DNA of 64,000 nucleotides from Cymodocea nodosa. Its lineage: Eukaryota; Streptophyta; Magnoliopsida; Alismatales; Cymodoceaceae. Under the pieces are notes generated by a model that worked only from the letters and a program-made list of their open reading frames with translations, was not told where the DNA came from and searched no databases. Position numbers and translations under genes: made by a program. Each line of letters starts with the position of its first letter. Within the stretch, counting starts at the first letter, position 1. The stretch is taken from assembly GCA_036874045.1 (NCBI GenBank), contig JAZBRI010000004.1, forward strand, positions 5,766,001 to 5,830,000, given 5' to 3'. Positions 34,140 to 49,178 of this stretch are shown here, in pieces.

Positions 34140-34290
34140 CCTGACCGGACGTCGTTGCACGTAGGTGACGCCGTCCTCGCCACAGACGGGCGGGAGTGCC
34201 GGACGGAAGGAGGCGACGGCGGCAGGAGAGCGGGATCTCGCGCGGGTGACTGTGGACGGTTGCGGCGGGCACCCGGCGGGACGGCTCTTC
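34140..34290 (-). pseudogene. possible Kazal-type inhibitor fragment
   Basis: On the minus strand one frame reads SFRPALPPVCGEDGVTY. Plant Kazal-like inhibitors carry an FRPDPVCG.DGVTYWCGC core, so PVCGEDGVTY is a strong short match. The downstream CGC and further cysteines are missing in this frame, the upstream cysteines are mostly absent, and no ATG with a signal peptide joins it. It is either a decayed fragment, an exon cut at the TAC-GTGCAA junction, or chance. Confidence 0.25.
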
Positions 34291-34750
34291 CCATGATTTC
34301 TCAAGGGGGAGGGTTTAAATATGGGAAATCATTTCCACCATCGGCACAAATAGAAGGAAATCATTTTTTCTACCACCATAAATCCCCTCCTTACTAGCTA
34401 GCTGGCCTTCTCCTTCGTCTCTCTCTCTCTCTCTCTTCATCAATTCCCAATCGCGGTCCCGTAACTCTTGCGAGCCGGACCGCAATCTTAGTTAATTACT
34501 ATATTGAATCGAATGGCAAACAATGATGATGATCACGTACCACTTATGTTAATTTTACAATTACATACATGTAAGTACGTAAAATATTAATATCGCCATG
34601 CATGGAAGAGGAGGAGGAGGAGGAGGAGGAGGAGATCTGGAAGAAGATGGAAGACCAATCCACACATATATATGTGGTGAAGAAGAAGTAGCATGAACAG
34701 GAGCAGGAGCAGTGATGTTTATGTATGTGGACAGACGCAGGGATGGACAG

Positions 34751-34775
34751 ATGGATGGATGGATGGATGGATGGA
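34751..34775. repeat. (ATGG)n microsatellite
   Basis: About six ATGG units in a row just 3' of the ketoacyl-CoA synthase stop codon. Confidence 0.9.
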
Positions 34776-34792
34776 GGTGGTGGCGATCGGAT

Positions 34793-36292
34793 TCAGAGCT
34801 TGACGACGTCTGGTATGTGGACGGGATACCTGTGAATGCAATCGGCCCAGGGCCCGTCCTTGATCGGAGCTCCGATGGTGCGGTTGCACTTCCACACGGC
34901 GCTGTTGCACTTGAAGCCGCTGCCGAAGGCGATCTGCCACACGCGGTCCCCCCTCCTCATCCTCCCCTTCGCCTCGATGTAGGCCAGCTCGTACCAGAGC
35001 GAGCTGCTCGACGTGTTCCCGAACCGATGCAACGACATCCTCGACGCCTCCACGTGCTCCGCCGACAGCTGCAGATTCTTCTGCAGCTCGTCAACCACCG
35101 CCCGCCCGCCCGCGTGGATGCAGTAGTGCTCGAACGCTTGCTTGAAGTCCGGAATGTAGGGTTTCATCTTCTTGTTAAACATCTTCCTGCCGATGAGGGT
35201 GAACAGGAAGAGAAGCTGCTCGGATGCGGGGAGGACCAGTGGCCCGATCGTCGTGATGTTCGACTTGAGGGCTTCCCCAGCGATGGCCATCAGATCCTTG
35301 GATAGGTTGATGCCCGTGTTTCCCTCCGAGTCCTCTTCTTGGTAGACGCAACGGTAGGCCCGGTCCTCGGCTCCCTTGTGGGTTCGCACCACGTGCACCA
35401 ACCGGTACTTGGCCCGTCTCATGTCCCGCCGACGGTTGGAGAGGAGCACCGCCGCGCCGCCCATCCGGAAGAGGCAGTTAGGCAGCAGCATCGACCTTTG
35501 GTTGCCGCCGTACCAATTGGGCGTGATGATCTCGGTGGACACGACGAGGGCCATCGAGTTGGTGTGAACCTGGAGCAGATCTCGGACCAAGTCGATGGAA
35601 ATCAAGCCGGCGGAGCACCCCATGCCGGAGAGGTTGAAGCTGCGAACGTTGCTCCTCATCTTGTACTTGTTGACAATCATAGCCGACAAGGACGGCGTGG
35701 GGGAGAAGAGACTGCAGTTGACCACGAGTATGTCGATGTCCTTGCCGGGCTTGATGCCGGTGCGGGCGACGAGGGCATCGATGGCGGAGAAGATCACCAG
35801 CTCGGCCTCCTCCCTGGCGGTCTCCATGGTGGGGGTGGGAGGGATGTAGTGGATGGCGGGAGGGAGGCAGGTCTCCTCGCCGAGGCCGGAGCGTTCGAGG
35901 ATGCGCATCTGGAAGTCGACGCTCTTGGCGCCGAAGTTCTTGATGAGGTGAGCGTGCTCCATGAAGGAGGAGAAGGGGACCCTGCAGGTGTGGGGAGGCT
36001 TGAAGCAGGCGTAGTCGACGAGGAGGACGGGGCGGGGGCGGGACATGAAGTAGACGGTGGCGGCGATGATGAGGACGAAGCAGGAGCAAAGGACGTGGAC
36101 GAGGTCCAGGGGGAGGGAGGACCAGAGGGCGGCGATCTCGTCGGGACCGAGACGGACGACCTCCAAGCCCACCCCGACCACGATGGGAATCAGCAGCAAG
36201 GACAGGAAGTGGTTGACCAGATACTGGTAGCCCAGTTTCACGTACTTGAGCCGAACGGAGCTCGAGAACTCCGGCGACTGTGAAGCAGGCAT
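34793..36292 (-). CDS. KCS6: 3-ketoacyl-CoA synthase, KCS6/CUT1 type
   Basis: Endoplasmic reticulum condensing enzyme that elongates very-long-chain acyl-CoAs with malonyl-CoA for cuticular wax. A single uninterrupted frame of 499 residues, the usual family length. Two N-terminal membrane segments (about residues 27-46 and 62-83) are followed by the FAE1/thiolase-like domain. The catalytic triad is visible: Cys226 in SGMGCSAG, His393 in CIHAGG and Asn426 in HRFGNTSSS. Near-identity to the CER6/CUT1 subgroup extends from EFSSSVRLKYVKLGYQYLVN to the C-terminal PVHIPDVVKL. The gene is strongly GC-rich in third positions, unlike its surroundings, which fits a monocot GC-rich gene. A long frame on the opposite strand (35339-36283) is a shadow of this composition. 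A TATA-like box lies about 190 bp before the ATG. Confidence 0.96.
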   Translation of the reverse strand: MPASQSPEFSSSVRLKYVKLGYQYLVNHFLSLLLIPIVVGVGLEVVRLGPDEIAALWSSLPLDLVHVLCSCFVLIIAATVYFMSRPRPVLLVDYACFKPPHTCRVPFSSFMEHAHLIKNFGAKSVDFQMRILERSGLGEETCLPPAIHYIPPTPTMETAREEAELVIFSAIDALVARTGIKPGKDIDILVVNCSLFSPTPSLSAMIVNKYKMRSNVRSFNLSGMGCSAGLISIDLVRDLLQVHTNSMALVVSTEIITPNWYGGNQRSMLLPNCLFRMGGAAVLLSNRRRDMRRAKYRLVHVVRTHKGAEDRAYRCVYQEEDSEGNTGINLSKDLMAIAGEALKSNITTIGPLVLPASEQLLFLFTLIGRKMFNKKMKPYIPDFKQAFEHYCIHAGGRAVVDELQKNLQLSAEHVEASRMSLHRFGNTSSSSLWYELAYIEAKGRMRRGDRVWQIAFGSGFKCNSAVWKCNRTIGAPIKDGPWADCIHRYPVHIPDVVKL

Positions 36293-36478
36293 GTTGCTGT
36301 GCTACTAATTACTATGCTTCCTGCTACTATTCTTGGTTTGGTTGGTCTCTCTGCGTCTGCAGCTGTGGCTGCGGCCGCTACTGGTAGCAGCAGCAGTCGC
36401 AGTTGCAGTGGTAGTATTGATGGATGGGGAGGGGTGTTGGCTATGGTTTGGGAGGTGGGGGAAGAAGGTCCGGTAGGG

Positions 36479-36486
36479 TATTTAAA
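36479..36486 (-). promoter_or_regulatory. TATA-like box of the ketoacyl-CoA synthase gene
   Basis: On the minus strand the sequence reads TTTAAATA, about 190 bp upstream of the ATG at 36292, in an otherwise GC-rich promoter. Called by motif and position. Confidence 0.45.
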
Positions 36487-37192
36487 GGCATGTTGGCGGG
36501 CAATGAATGAGAGGCACATGGGCGTTTCAATGCGGAAGGGGTCCGTCCGTTTCAATCACGGCACCAACCTGTCACCCGGCCCACTTCCGGTAAGTAGGCC
36601 GGACCGGTCATCATACTTTTCAACCCATCCATTTTATACACCGTCCATGCCAAGACGATCGATCATTCACACACATGGTGCATGAATGACCTTATTTAAT
36701 TTGTAAATTTCAGAATTATTCTCTCGTGCATTACGCATCTTAATTAATATATACAAAACATGTCAATAGGGAATAAATTTGTAGGTTAGCAGGTGATGAG
36801 CTCAAAAATTATACCTTTTACTCGCGCTAAATTGGACGTGGACAGGATAATTACGTGCACCACCCATCCAACCCTATCTATTCATATAATTATGGATTTA
36901 ATGAGGGGTAGCTACGTCGGTTAGGGCACGGGGCCGGGTGGATTTACACCACACAAGACGGGGCTGGCTGGCCCTTGTGGGCTTCACCCTCGTCGATCTC
37001 CCGAACGGTAGGGCATGCGCCTCCACGGGCACAGGGAAACGGTAGGTGGCGGCTCGCGCCCCCCCACTCCACGGTTGCTCTTTCTGTCGCTGTCGAGTGC
37101 ACGTCCGGCACAGCTGTGTGGTTAGTGGTTGGGCCAGTTAGTTGTGTTGCAGAGGCGATGCCACGGACGACCTTGTTTCGAACCGCCGGGCC

Positions 37193-37210
37193 GGGGGGGG
37201 GGGGGGGGGG
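37193..37210. repeat. poly-G tract (18 G)
   Basis: Eighteen consecutive G residues inside a GC-rich stretch. Length in this kind of tract is unreliable in sequencing. Confidence 0.9.
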
Positions 37211-37629
37211 TGTGATCGAATGATTCCGGACGACGACCAACGGCGGCTTTTTCATGCATGCGAGGGAATCCGTCCATCCATAAACAGAAAAAGACGAGCA
37301 TACGCCAATTATTGGCCTCCGAAATTCCCCGCGCATGTCGGAAGCATATTAAGCCGGTCCAACCAATAATCCGATGAATTCCATCTCAGTACCTATTATT
37401 GCATGTGAGCTTCACAATCTGTGGAGGGGTTTTTTCAAGGATGTGTGCACGTCCACTGACATCTGCAAGGGATATATGCCAAAGTGCATTTAAATCACGA
37501 TATATCTTTGAGGACCATGAATTAGTTGTTACCATTTTTTTAATGTTACCAAAGTTAATGAGATTAATTTGGAGGGGTGCTTTAGTGCTTTCTCGGAACG
37601 GGTGACCAACCAATGAATAAAGATGCATG

Positions 37630-37704
37630 AGAAGAAGAAGAGAAGAAGAAGAGAAGAAGAAGAAGAAGAAGAAGAAGAGAAGAGAAGAGAAGAGAAGAGA
37701 AAAA
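37630..37704. repeat. GAA-rich purine tract
   Basis: About 75 bases composed of GAA and GAGAA units on the plus strand, all purine, ending in GAGAAGAGAA repeats. Confidence 0.9.
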
Positions 37705-40189
37705 AGAAAAAATAAAAATAAAGGACTGACATATTCAAGCTAATTCAAGGTTCAAACCTGCCAGTGCGTTAGTATAATAAATGCGGATGTCAACGCAATG
37801 GTTGAAGGTTAGGGCGGGTGCTAATGCAGAAAGAGTCCATCCTACCATGAACCGTACGAGCGAGCCAACCAGCCTAGCTGTTCGCTGATCTGGCACCCAT
37901 CACAAATTAGACGACTGTGATGATCACAAGTTTCTAACTATTACTGCTAGCTAACATAAATATGATTTAAACATCTATAAGCATTACTTAAATGAACCAA
38001 CCCTCTTATAACTTAAGTGTTAAAAGGCCATAACCCTTCCCACGCACAGCATGGTCATTCGTCTTTAGAAATTAACGACCATACAAGTCAAGTTGTAAAA
38101 GCCCGAGCGGCCTGGCAGCATATATATATATGTATATATATATATGGGTACGTGGAAGATCCATTTAAGCATGGGAAAAGGTCACCTGTTATCACTTTGC
38201 GCGCGACCATCCATGATCAACGATGAGGTGCACATATGTAGAATGAAGATTCATTTTCCAGATCGCATCTACTCTTGCGTTAACAGCCACCGTATACTCC
38301 AATTAAATAAGACTCTGGACCACGGCGTATAAATCCTATGGGTTAGCATTTAACATGACCACGACAGAATCTAATATTGTAATCAATTTTAAGTAACTAG
38401 GTCGATCAAATTGTGTGACTCCCATTCTGTTTTGATGCAACTATCACTGGCAGGTGGCACAGAGATGTGTCCCCGAATAATGCCGCCATAAGATGATCTT
38501 TTGTTCATAGGTAGTGTGGCAATGATTTGAATCTTAGCGGAAGCTATAATTACTATTACTTATGATTAACCAAATTACTAATTACACTTAATTAAAGAAT
38601 GCTAAATTAATCCTATATTGAAAAACATATAGAAGCCAAATTTCAAAATAAATAACAAAAACATCTTTACTTACTTATAACCAATTTGACTTTTGAGTCA
38701 AAATGTCTACATTTTAACCCAAACTCCTCACACATCCACTCAATCTAAAAAAATCTTGAAGGCTTACTACACAGGATCAATAATAAAAAATTCTCTACTC
38801 ATAAGTAATTGATTTTGAAAACATTTCAATGAGGAAGATGATCCTAATTTCAAGATGAAGAAACATGATCTGATCATCAATATGAAGTAACTTCATATTT
38901 TGGTCATCCATACCTATCGAACCTAGAACCCTATCCTACATATTCGTACGGTCGTCTTAATTGCCAGTGCAGTTGTTGGTGTCCCCACCCCCATCGTCTA
39001 AGATCCCAATTTATCTTCCATCAACTGTCATACCTTGATGGGTTAGAAATAGTGATACCCTTTTTTAAAAGTCATATAGAGTTAAACACTACCATTATCA
39101 AAAAACCAAAATTTATATTCAAAGCCAATGACGAGTGAATGGCAAATGACGACTTGACGGCAAAAAGAGTGTAAGCTTCCATTTCAATTATTAATACTTT
39201 TTTATTGATAATATTTTTACGTATATTTGAAGTTAAGATTTTCTCTCTTTTAATTCTTACAAAATAAAGAAGACTGACTTGTTGCCTATACTATCTATCA
39301 ATAATCTCATGCATGACGAAGACAAACGGTGAAGAGCGAATCTACAGGTACCAAGGAATGCAAAAATTCTCTTCTCACGTAACCACAATAATTGGTATAC
39401 CCAAGTAGAGTTGGCTGTTAGTTCCCCATGTAATTCTCACTTTTACCTGACCAACACCGCTAACTCATACGATGAAACTGTTAAGGCATCGAAGAAGTTC
39501 ACTCCAGCTGGCATATGATGCATGGTGGGCGGCCGAACACAAGGATTAATTAATGGATATAAGGCTAGCTCGTACAAGATAAATCCATCTATTATGGCAT
39601 TTTCACCAACAGAAATAAGTAAGGTAAGGAAGGAAACACCACCGACGCTACCGCTGGTGGTTGAAAATAAATAATATATATATTGACACAACCGTTCAAC
39701 CGCAAGTACAACAAGATAGGACGGTCACGATGATCATTTATTTAAACGGTCCATTAGAAACAATGGTCCTTACGTTTTCATTAGGCAAATCACTAGTATT
39801 ATTAAAAAAAAAAAGGCTAGAGACTCAAACGTCTGGCACACTTAAATAAATGAGGTTGTTGGGAGATGAAGAATAACATTGTGGAATTTTAGTGGAGTAG
39901 ATTGAGATGAGCTCGGGCGCAAAAGGAAAGAGAGACCGATGGTGACAGTGGACTGGTTGCGTTTCCGGTACGTAGGTGTTTAAGCATGCATAGGGAATGC
40001 CTGGTCATACACCATCGAATGCCAAGAAAATGGCATTTTCTTGCTCTTTTTCTCGAGAGTACTCAACCCATTTTGTTGTCCCGTAATTTACTTTGTTTCC
40101 TTAATTAAATAGCATTTTCGATCCAAATATTTTTGATAAGTCTGATATATAATTTTTATCAATCTATATATCCTCGATGAATTTAAAAT

Positions 40190-40516
40190 TCATACTTCTT
40201 CTGTACCCTTATCAAAACCATATATAGTTGTACGAATTCTTATGTTAACTTTGTTTAAATCTAACCTAATTAACATGTAAATGACCAACCTACCAATCGA
40301 ACTTAACAAAACCCTAATGTTAAAAAAAAATCCTATCCTAAACCTGACGGACCGGACCCCCAACGAGCGGGTCCAGAAATGGCAAGAGTGAGACACAGAC
40401 TGGCAGTGACGGTGATGAGTCCCAGCGATCTTCCTAGCTAGAGCCAGGTGTTTCCAGAGTTTCGCCGCTCTGTCCAGGTTTTCCTCCATGGTCTCGGCCG
40501 AGTCGCGTAGAGCCAT
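40190..40516 (-). CDS. small hypothetical open frame
   Basis: A 108-codon minus-strand frame opens MALRDSAETMEENLDRAAKL, a charged helical-looking start, then runs into an AT-rich hydrophobic tail (FFFNIRVLL, GRLVIYMLI). The first 30 codons look like coding sequence and may be the first exon of a spliced gene. A donor is not clear. I recognise no family. Confidence 0.25.
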   Translation of the reverse strand: MALRDSAETMEENLDRAAKLWKHLALARKIAGTHHRHCQSVSHSCHFWTRSLGVRSVRFRIGFFFNIRVLLSSIGRLVIYMLIRLDLNKVNIRIRTTIYGFDKGTEEV

Positions 40517-41439
40517 TGTCTTGGTCTTCCTAGGGGGGATGCGTACAATTTGCCTTGTCTGTCTTTCTCGGTCGTAGGCTTGTGGGTTGGTGGGGTCGTG
40601 TAATACCTATTTTTATAACCTTAACCGCCTGTTTATACACCTCAGATTTTAATCATGCAATATATATCTTGATTTCTAGCCCCCATACATACATATTTAA
40701 AAAGGGATACAGGTACAACACTGACGAAATTACAAAGACTTAACCAAGATAATTGCCAAATCTACGCTAATATAGTGGAGCTCATTGCGTAGGAAAATAT
40801 ATATCCCGACCTGGAGAATTTTTAACTTTTTAATAATAACATGCAACGATGCCCGATAGCGTAAGAGTGTCTATGAAGTGGCTTAGATGATTAACATCAA
40901 AATTCAAAAGAGATGTTTAGTCTATTAATGGCAAGGTAATTAAGATTTCTTATGAATCTTCTGTATCTTCTGGGGTCTTTAACAATGTTGTCTTGATCAT
41001 GTCCAAAGTTACAACTATTTATCAATGGACGCGTATGGTGGTTTAATTCACGTCCAATAAGGTCAGTATCTGACAATAATTATCCCTCTCTAGAGAAATT
41101 TATTTAAGCTTCAAGAATACAATTTTCTTAAAGCTAGTTTATTTCAATCAATACAAGGTTTTCTTATAAAAAGACCACGCACGGTTTTCTGCTCCTCTTG
41201 TCCGCTCAGAAGTAAGTTAGTGATCTTTTTGACGATAAGAACAAAAGTTTATTGATAATATATTTCTTTCCAAGTAAATCCTTTAATCACTAACCTAATT
41301 TTGTATATCTCAATTGTTTCATCTTTCTTCTATTTAATTTTGTAAATCTATTTACATAGAATGAATTTTTGTCCTCCTTATCAGTAGACGGTTTTGTGCT
41401 TTTATCAAGGCTGCCAAGATATTCGGTCTTTTTATAAGA

Positions 41440-44425
41440 CAAAATCCTCGACAAGATACCTTAATGTTAATGTTGCCAAGGATAGCCAGACATACGAAGC
41501 CCTGATATTTTCTTTGGGGACGATCGGATCAACTAGATCTGCTAATGATGATAACATTAGTGGGTGAACTTGCTCCTGACCTTGAGGCCTATCAATAATA
41601 ATATTTCGACCATTCTGATCACCAACTTCATGAAAATTATCCACTGGTTCTTGGTTGGAGTCACGGTCAATTCTGTCTGACACAGGCAAAAAGCAATGGA
41701 TTGGCCCATGTATTGAAAAGTTTATTATTATTATCTCAATAAAAGAATTTATATCCCTTTTAACGTATGAGTGTAGGAAAACACACCTAAAGATTCTATT
41801 CTCAAGTTTATATTTGTAAATGCCATTGGTAGCATAAACAAGACAGTAAAAAATACTCTCAAGAAAATCTTATTTTGGTGGGTGAATGAAATAGATGGCA
41901 TAAGATATTTTATCTTGAAGAACTGAACTTAGCATGTAAATTATGAGAAAAATCATAGCAAAAATACTTTTTTCTCAAAACCTATGTAGAACATCGGCTT
42001 GTGTTCTACATGGCCTAGCAACATTATGTATTTGTTTGTGATTTAGAAGACAAGAAAAATTGGTTCTCACTAGCTAGAAGCCTAGAATCATTATCAAATT
42101 TAAATCTTTGATGTTGACGTGAAAATGAGTTCTTACATAGGCAAAAAAAATCTTCAAAAGGGATTAGAAATATGTTTCATTAAATATATTCCACTAAACT
42201 ACTATCATCAACCAATGTAAGAAAATAATATGTACATGAAGTAGAACAAATACTAAAATTACCTTAAATTTCACAATGCGCAAGATTGTATTGTTAGATC
42301 AAAAAAATATTTTCCCACCTAATCTTTGAGACTTTGATTCGGTTGGACTTCACTCCTTACAGATGGGTTGGCTGATATAAACATGTACCGTAATTTTTTA
42401 TTGTAGCGAATGATGATCGAGCATAATCTCTGCCATTCATTTCCAGAATCAGAATCGTATTATACCAATTGATGAACTAATTAAATAACATGTAAACATA
42501 CCTTCTCTCTTTCAAGACTGGCTAACCCTACATCGTCCATGAGAAGGTTCACTACAGATTGCTTTTCTGCACGTTCTTCCTCTGTAAAACAATACAAGAC
42601 AAGGAAACTAAATTGCAATTCACTTCATATCGATAAGAATTACCTATCTCTATCTCCCCAAAGAATGAACATAAAACAACACAGAAAAAAATATAATTGC
42701 ACGCTGAAATCATTCTCCATACCGTATTGAGGATGCAGTTTAAACAACTGGCTCCATATATTCACAACACGGCTTACCAAGTCGATACTGAACCAAAGCA
42801 AATACTCCCTGCCTCCATTGCAACGGGAAAGCCAAATATGCATTATATTGAAAATAAAAACAAGATAATGCGATGTAAATCCACAACCTAATTTTCCAAA
42901 ATGTTAGCACACTAACTTTTATGCATGTTCATGAAGAAAGGTAACTGATTATATTTACTAAGGAGTGACTTTCTTTAAGGACTTCCAATGTTTTTTGGTT
43001 TTCCTTTGTCGAAGAGAGCAGCTTGACCTCAACAATCTTTTCACTCTTATCATTATCTTCAGTACCATATAATAGAGTTGGAATCTTTTGCTGAAAATAA
43101 AACATAAAATACTTTTTTCCCCAAAAAAATGAGAAAACTAAATAGATAATCAATATCTTAAAAAACATATTTCTTCAAATATTATTTCTTCTGTACCATA
43201 TAATAAAAAATATAATTTCTTCAAAAAATTTCATTATATTTCATTTTTAATCTTGCGTTATTTTTATATATCGTAATTTTTAATATTAACTTTAGCCAAA
43301 TATATCCACCAAAAACGCATATAATCATATATGTGGAAAAACCCTTTTTTTTAGCCTTAACGAAATGGTAAGGTTGTTTTATTGTGATCTAAAGGTCATA
43401 AGTTTGAATCTTAAGAAATAATATCCCCATTTATAAGGGTTAAGATTGCGTACAATTGGACCTCCCTCAAATCCCACACTGGTTGGAGCCTTGTACATTA
43501 GGTTTACCCTTTTATTATGGCACTTAGTGTCACCTAGAGTCCAAAGTCAGTGTTTTAACATCCAAACTGAGCCAACTGTTTGTAACAAGAACCGACAAGG
43601 TTGCCAAGTCAAAAAGGCTTGGTTCAACTATTTCAGTTGTTGAATTGCTTGACCATAATAAGAAAATGAACATAACCACACAGCATTTTCTATAACAATT
43701 AAGATGCATACAGAAAATGTGCAAGCTGGTAGTGATGCTAGACTCACATGGCATAATATCTAACAAGTGTCAATAAACCATAATAATGCAGAAACCAAAT
43801 CGTCGCCACTACAGTCACACAACAGGAAAATATGAATACAGCGTATACCTATCCTAATTGTATTACACTAACACGTTATCATATTTACAACAAACATGAC
43901 AAGGGCTTCGGTGGCTATGGATGCTGTTAATATGCAAATTTATTTATGCTTATCGTCACCAATATGCTGCGGTGCAAATTCAGTCTTACATATTGCCACT
44001 ACATTCCTAGCCATTTGCAAAACGGTCATAAGGAGAACGCATCAAAGTCATTAGGCGATAGCTTGCCTACGAAAGGCCTTAACCATTGCATGCTATGAAT
44101 ACATTTTGATTCTATGGAGACAAACACCATAGGGATCTACGACGTTCGGGAAATCAAGGTACCTATATACGAACACCTATCGTAGTCAAAGGGCATTCCA
44201 GGTGAATTCCAAGCTAAAATAAGGTTGCTTTGGCCTCTGCATCAAAATCGATCAGAAAAATCGAAGGAATGGCAAATAAGGCGGGAGTCAACAAAGAGGA
44301 AGAGAAGTTTAGGTATCATACCTGATACCGCCCCAGAATCTGCAGACAACAGCGAGGGAGGACGCCGCAGAGCTGGATGTGACCCCTGCCTTATCCCTCA
44401 CCGATCCCGACTGGGACGCCTCCAT
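41440..44425 (-). CDS. unidentified multi-exon gene candidate
   Basis: Several minus-strand segments with good splice borders look coding. They are 44322-44425 (ATG at 44425, MEASQSGSVRDKAG, donor GTATGA) and 42959-43090 (acceptor TTTTCAG, QKIPTLLYGTEDNDKSEK, donor GTAAAT). A further segment near 42723-42830 contains GREYLLWFSIDLVSRVVNIW, and one near 42503-42583 contains EEERAEKQSVVNLLMDD with donor GTATGT. The last, near 41467-41688, has acceptor TGTCAG and donor GTATCT; it contains QEQVHPLMLSSLADLVDPI. I do not recognise the family and could not make every junction keep frame, so an exon may be missing or the gene may be decayed. The Au-like SINE lies in the long first intron. Confidence 0.35.
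43350..43513 (+). mobile_element. Au-like tRNA-derived SINE
   Basis: The 5' part resembles a tRNA-derived pol III promoter: an A-box-like TAGCCTTAACGAAATGGTAAG and a B-box-like GGTCATAAGTTTGAATC. The body then follows the Au SINE pattern: GGTTAAGATTGCGTACAAT, GACCTCCCTCAAATCCC, GGAGCCTTGTACATTAGG, and a 3' end TTTACCCTTTT. Au SINEs are known from grasses and other angiosperms. This copy is diverged at about one base in five from what I remember. Confidence 0.75.
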
Positions 44426-45967
44426 CACCAGGCGTTGTCGAAGCCGCCGTTCTTCTCCGATCTAGTCCTCGCTCCGCTTCGCACCTCTCTCAACTTTATA
44501 TGTGACAAGATTTTTTTCATGATAGGCGGTTCCCGGTGGCGCCACATTTTTTATTTAAAAATATAAATATAATTACATCATTAATTAATTTACGATATAA
44601 CTTATTGTGTATTAAATTTTATATTAATCAGATTTATATTTATTATTAATAGAAATTTAAAAGAAAAGGGTTAGATATTAGAATCTTTAGATGAAACATT
44701 AATATTTATTCAATTTAATTAAAACGTTTAGTGTACATATTTATAACTATTTAATAATAAAATCGATCTCTTTCATCATCTCCTGTATCTGTAGGAGAAA
44801 AATTTAAGTCTCTCCCAAGTGAAAAAGCTGGTGTCGAAATTTCCACTCGTTCTCGTAATAGGAAAAATGAATGTGTGTGGGATTTTTTCACTCGATGTAC
44901 TTAAATTGTTTATTTTAAAAAAACGTAAAAAATAATTGGATATATTGTTAATCTATTGTTACGGTTATCAAACCTACCATTGTAAATGTTTTTTCAAATT
45001 AACCAAGTCGCATATTCTTAAAGAATTAATGTTTAAAAAATACTTAACAACGCCAGCGTTTAAATACTTATCATTGTTACGGTTATGTTTGCTAGGATTT
45101 CTTATTTAAAAGCTAGTGTTTAAAATTTAGCAAAAATTGTTAGAATCTCAATGTTTAAAATATACCGTCTTTTCCATCCTCGCGTGTAGTTGCGAGAGGA
45201 GCGTCACAGGATCATGTGAGATCAAGAGCAATCAAAAGGCATGGCTACCGATAAAACATCCCTGCCTCCTCCATTACAGACAAACTTCTTACGAAGACTG
45301 GTCACACCAGTAATAGATAAAATTGCAAAAGCAATGACCCTTCCTAAATGCAACTAGAAACCACAATCAGGCTGGCAGTGCAAAAATATTGAGATTCAAC
45401 AAGAGGTCTGGGAAGACAACAATGTAAACCTTTGAGGCAAAACACGTCCAGAATCATAAATTTTATTAATAATGATAATAAACAAAAGTGCCCCAAACAA
45501 ACCCACACTGAACACATAAACAGCAAAATTGCAAAACCGGCGATGCATAAGAACTGCAACCCTTTTTTCAGTCACAGAACAGACCCACGATCTTATCAAG
45601 ATTCAAGTCAAACTTTGGTATCAACAAGTACATTGCACTATGAAAAACCCTGAATCTTTTTTAGTGCACACTTTTAAAAACGGCTAACATTAAAAAAAAA
45701 AAAAAAACAAAAAAAAAACGCTACGCAAAGAGCAAAATAATCAATAGCGAAAGCAGCAAAATAATGTCAAATAAATAAACGGCGCAATTTTCAGCAGTGT
45801 TCACAAAGCATTTGGAATCCTACTACATCCCATCCCTATGATAGCAGAAAAACACATCATCACGCGAACAAACAAAAGAAACAACAAATTCCAGGACAGA
45901 GCCACCAGCATAAGTCGTCACATCAACTACTTGCACAGATCTCAGGAAACCAAGGGTTTGTTCTTCA
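44426..45967. other. intergenic sequence and 14-3-3 3' UTR
   Basis: AT-rich to about 45,170. The part from about 45,230 to 45,967 is probably 3' UTR or flank of the 14-3-3 gene. An interrupted A tract lies at about 45,691-45,718. No other gene is seen. Confidence 0.45.
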
Positions 45968-49136
<3,169 letters not shown>

Positions 49137-49178
49137 CTTTCCTTAAATGTAAAGATCTCCCGCTTTTGTTTCCAGATG

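Larger units (their letters stand above)
32310..34792. other. intergenic sequence with microsatellites
   Basis: AT-rich up to about 34,080, then a GC-rich island at about 34,080-34,300 containing a Kazal-like peptide on the minus strand (separate entry). Simple repeats follow: a CT run near 34,420-34,436, a GGA run at 34,608-34,636 and an ATGG run at 34,751-34,775. The last two probably lie in or near the 3' UTR of the ketoacyl-CoA synthase. Confidence 0.5.
36560..40190. other. intergenic sequence upstream of the ketoacyl-CoA synthase
   Basis: No confident gene. Landmarks are an 18-base G run at 37193-37210, a GAA-rich purine tract at 37630-37704 and a TA-rich run at about 38121-38145. The GC-rich part at 36940-37340 is open in several frames but has no recognisable domain. 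Confidence 0.45.

Noticed and set aside
35339..36283. 314-codon open frame on the plus strand opposite the ketoacyl-CoA synthase
   Set aside because: Its Gly/Asp/Glu/His-rich composition is the mirror of a very GC-rich third-position gene on the other strand; no domain and no splice context.
36944..37336. GC-rich overlapping frames on both strands
   Set aside because: Proline/glycine runs come from the poly-G tract; no domain, no splice signals.
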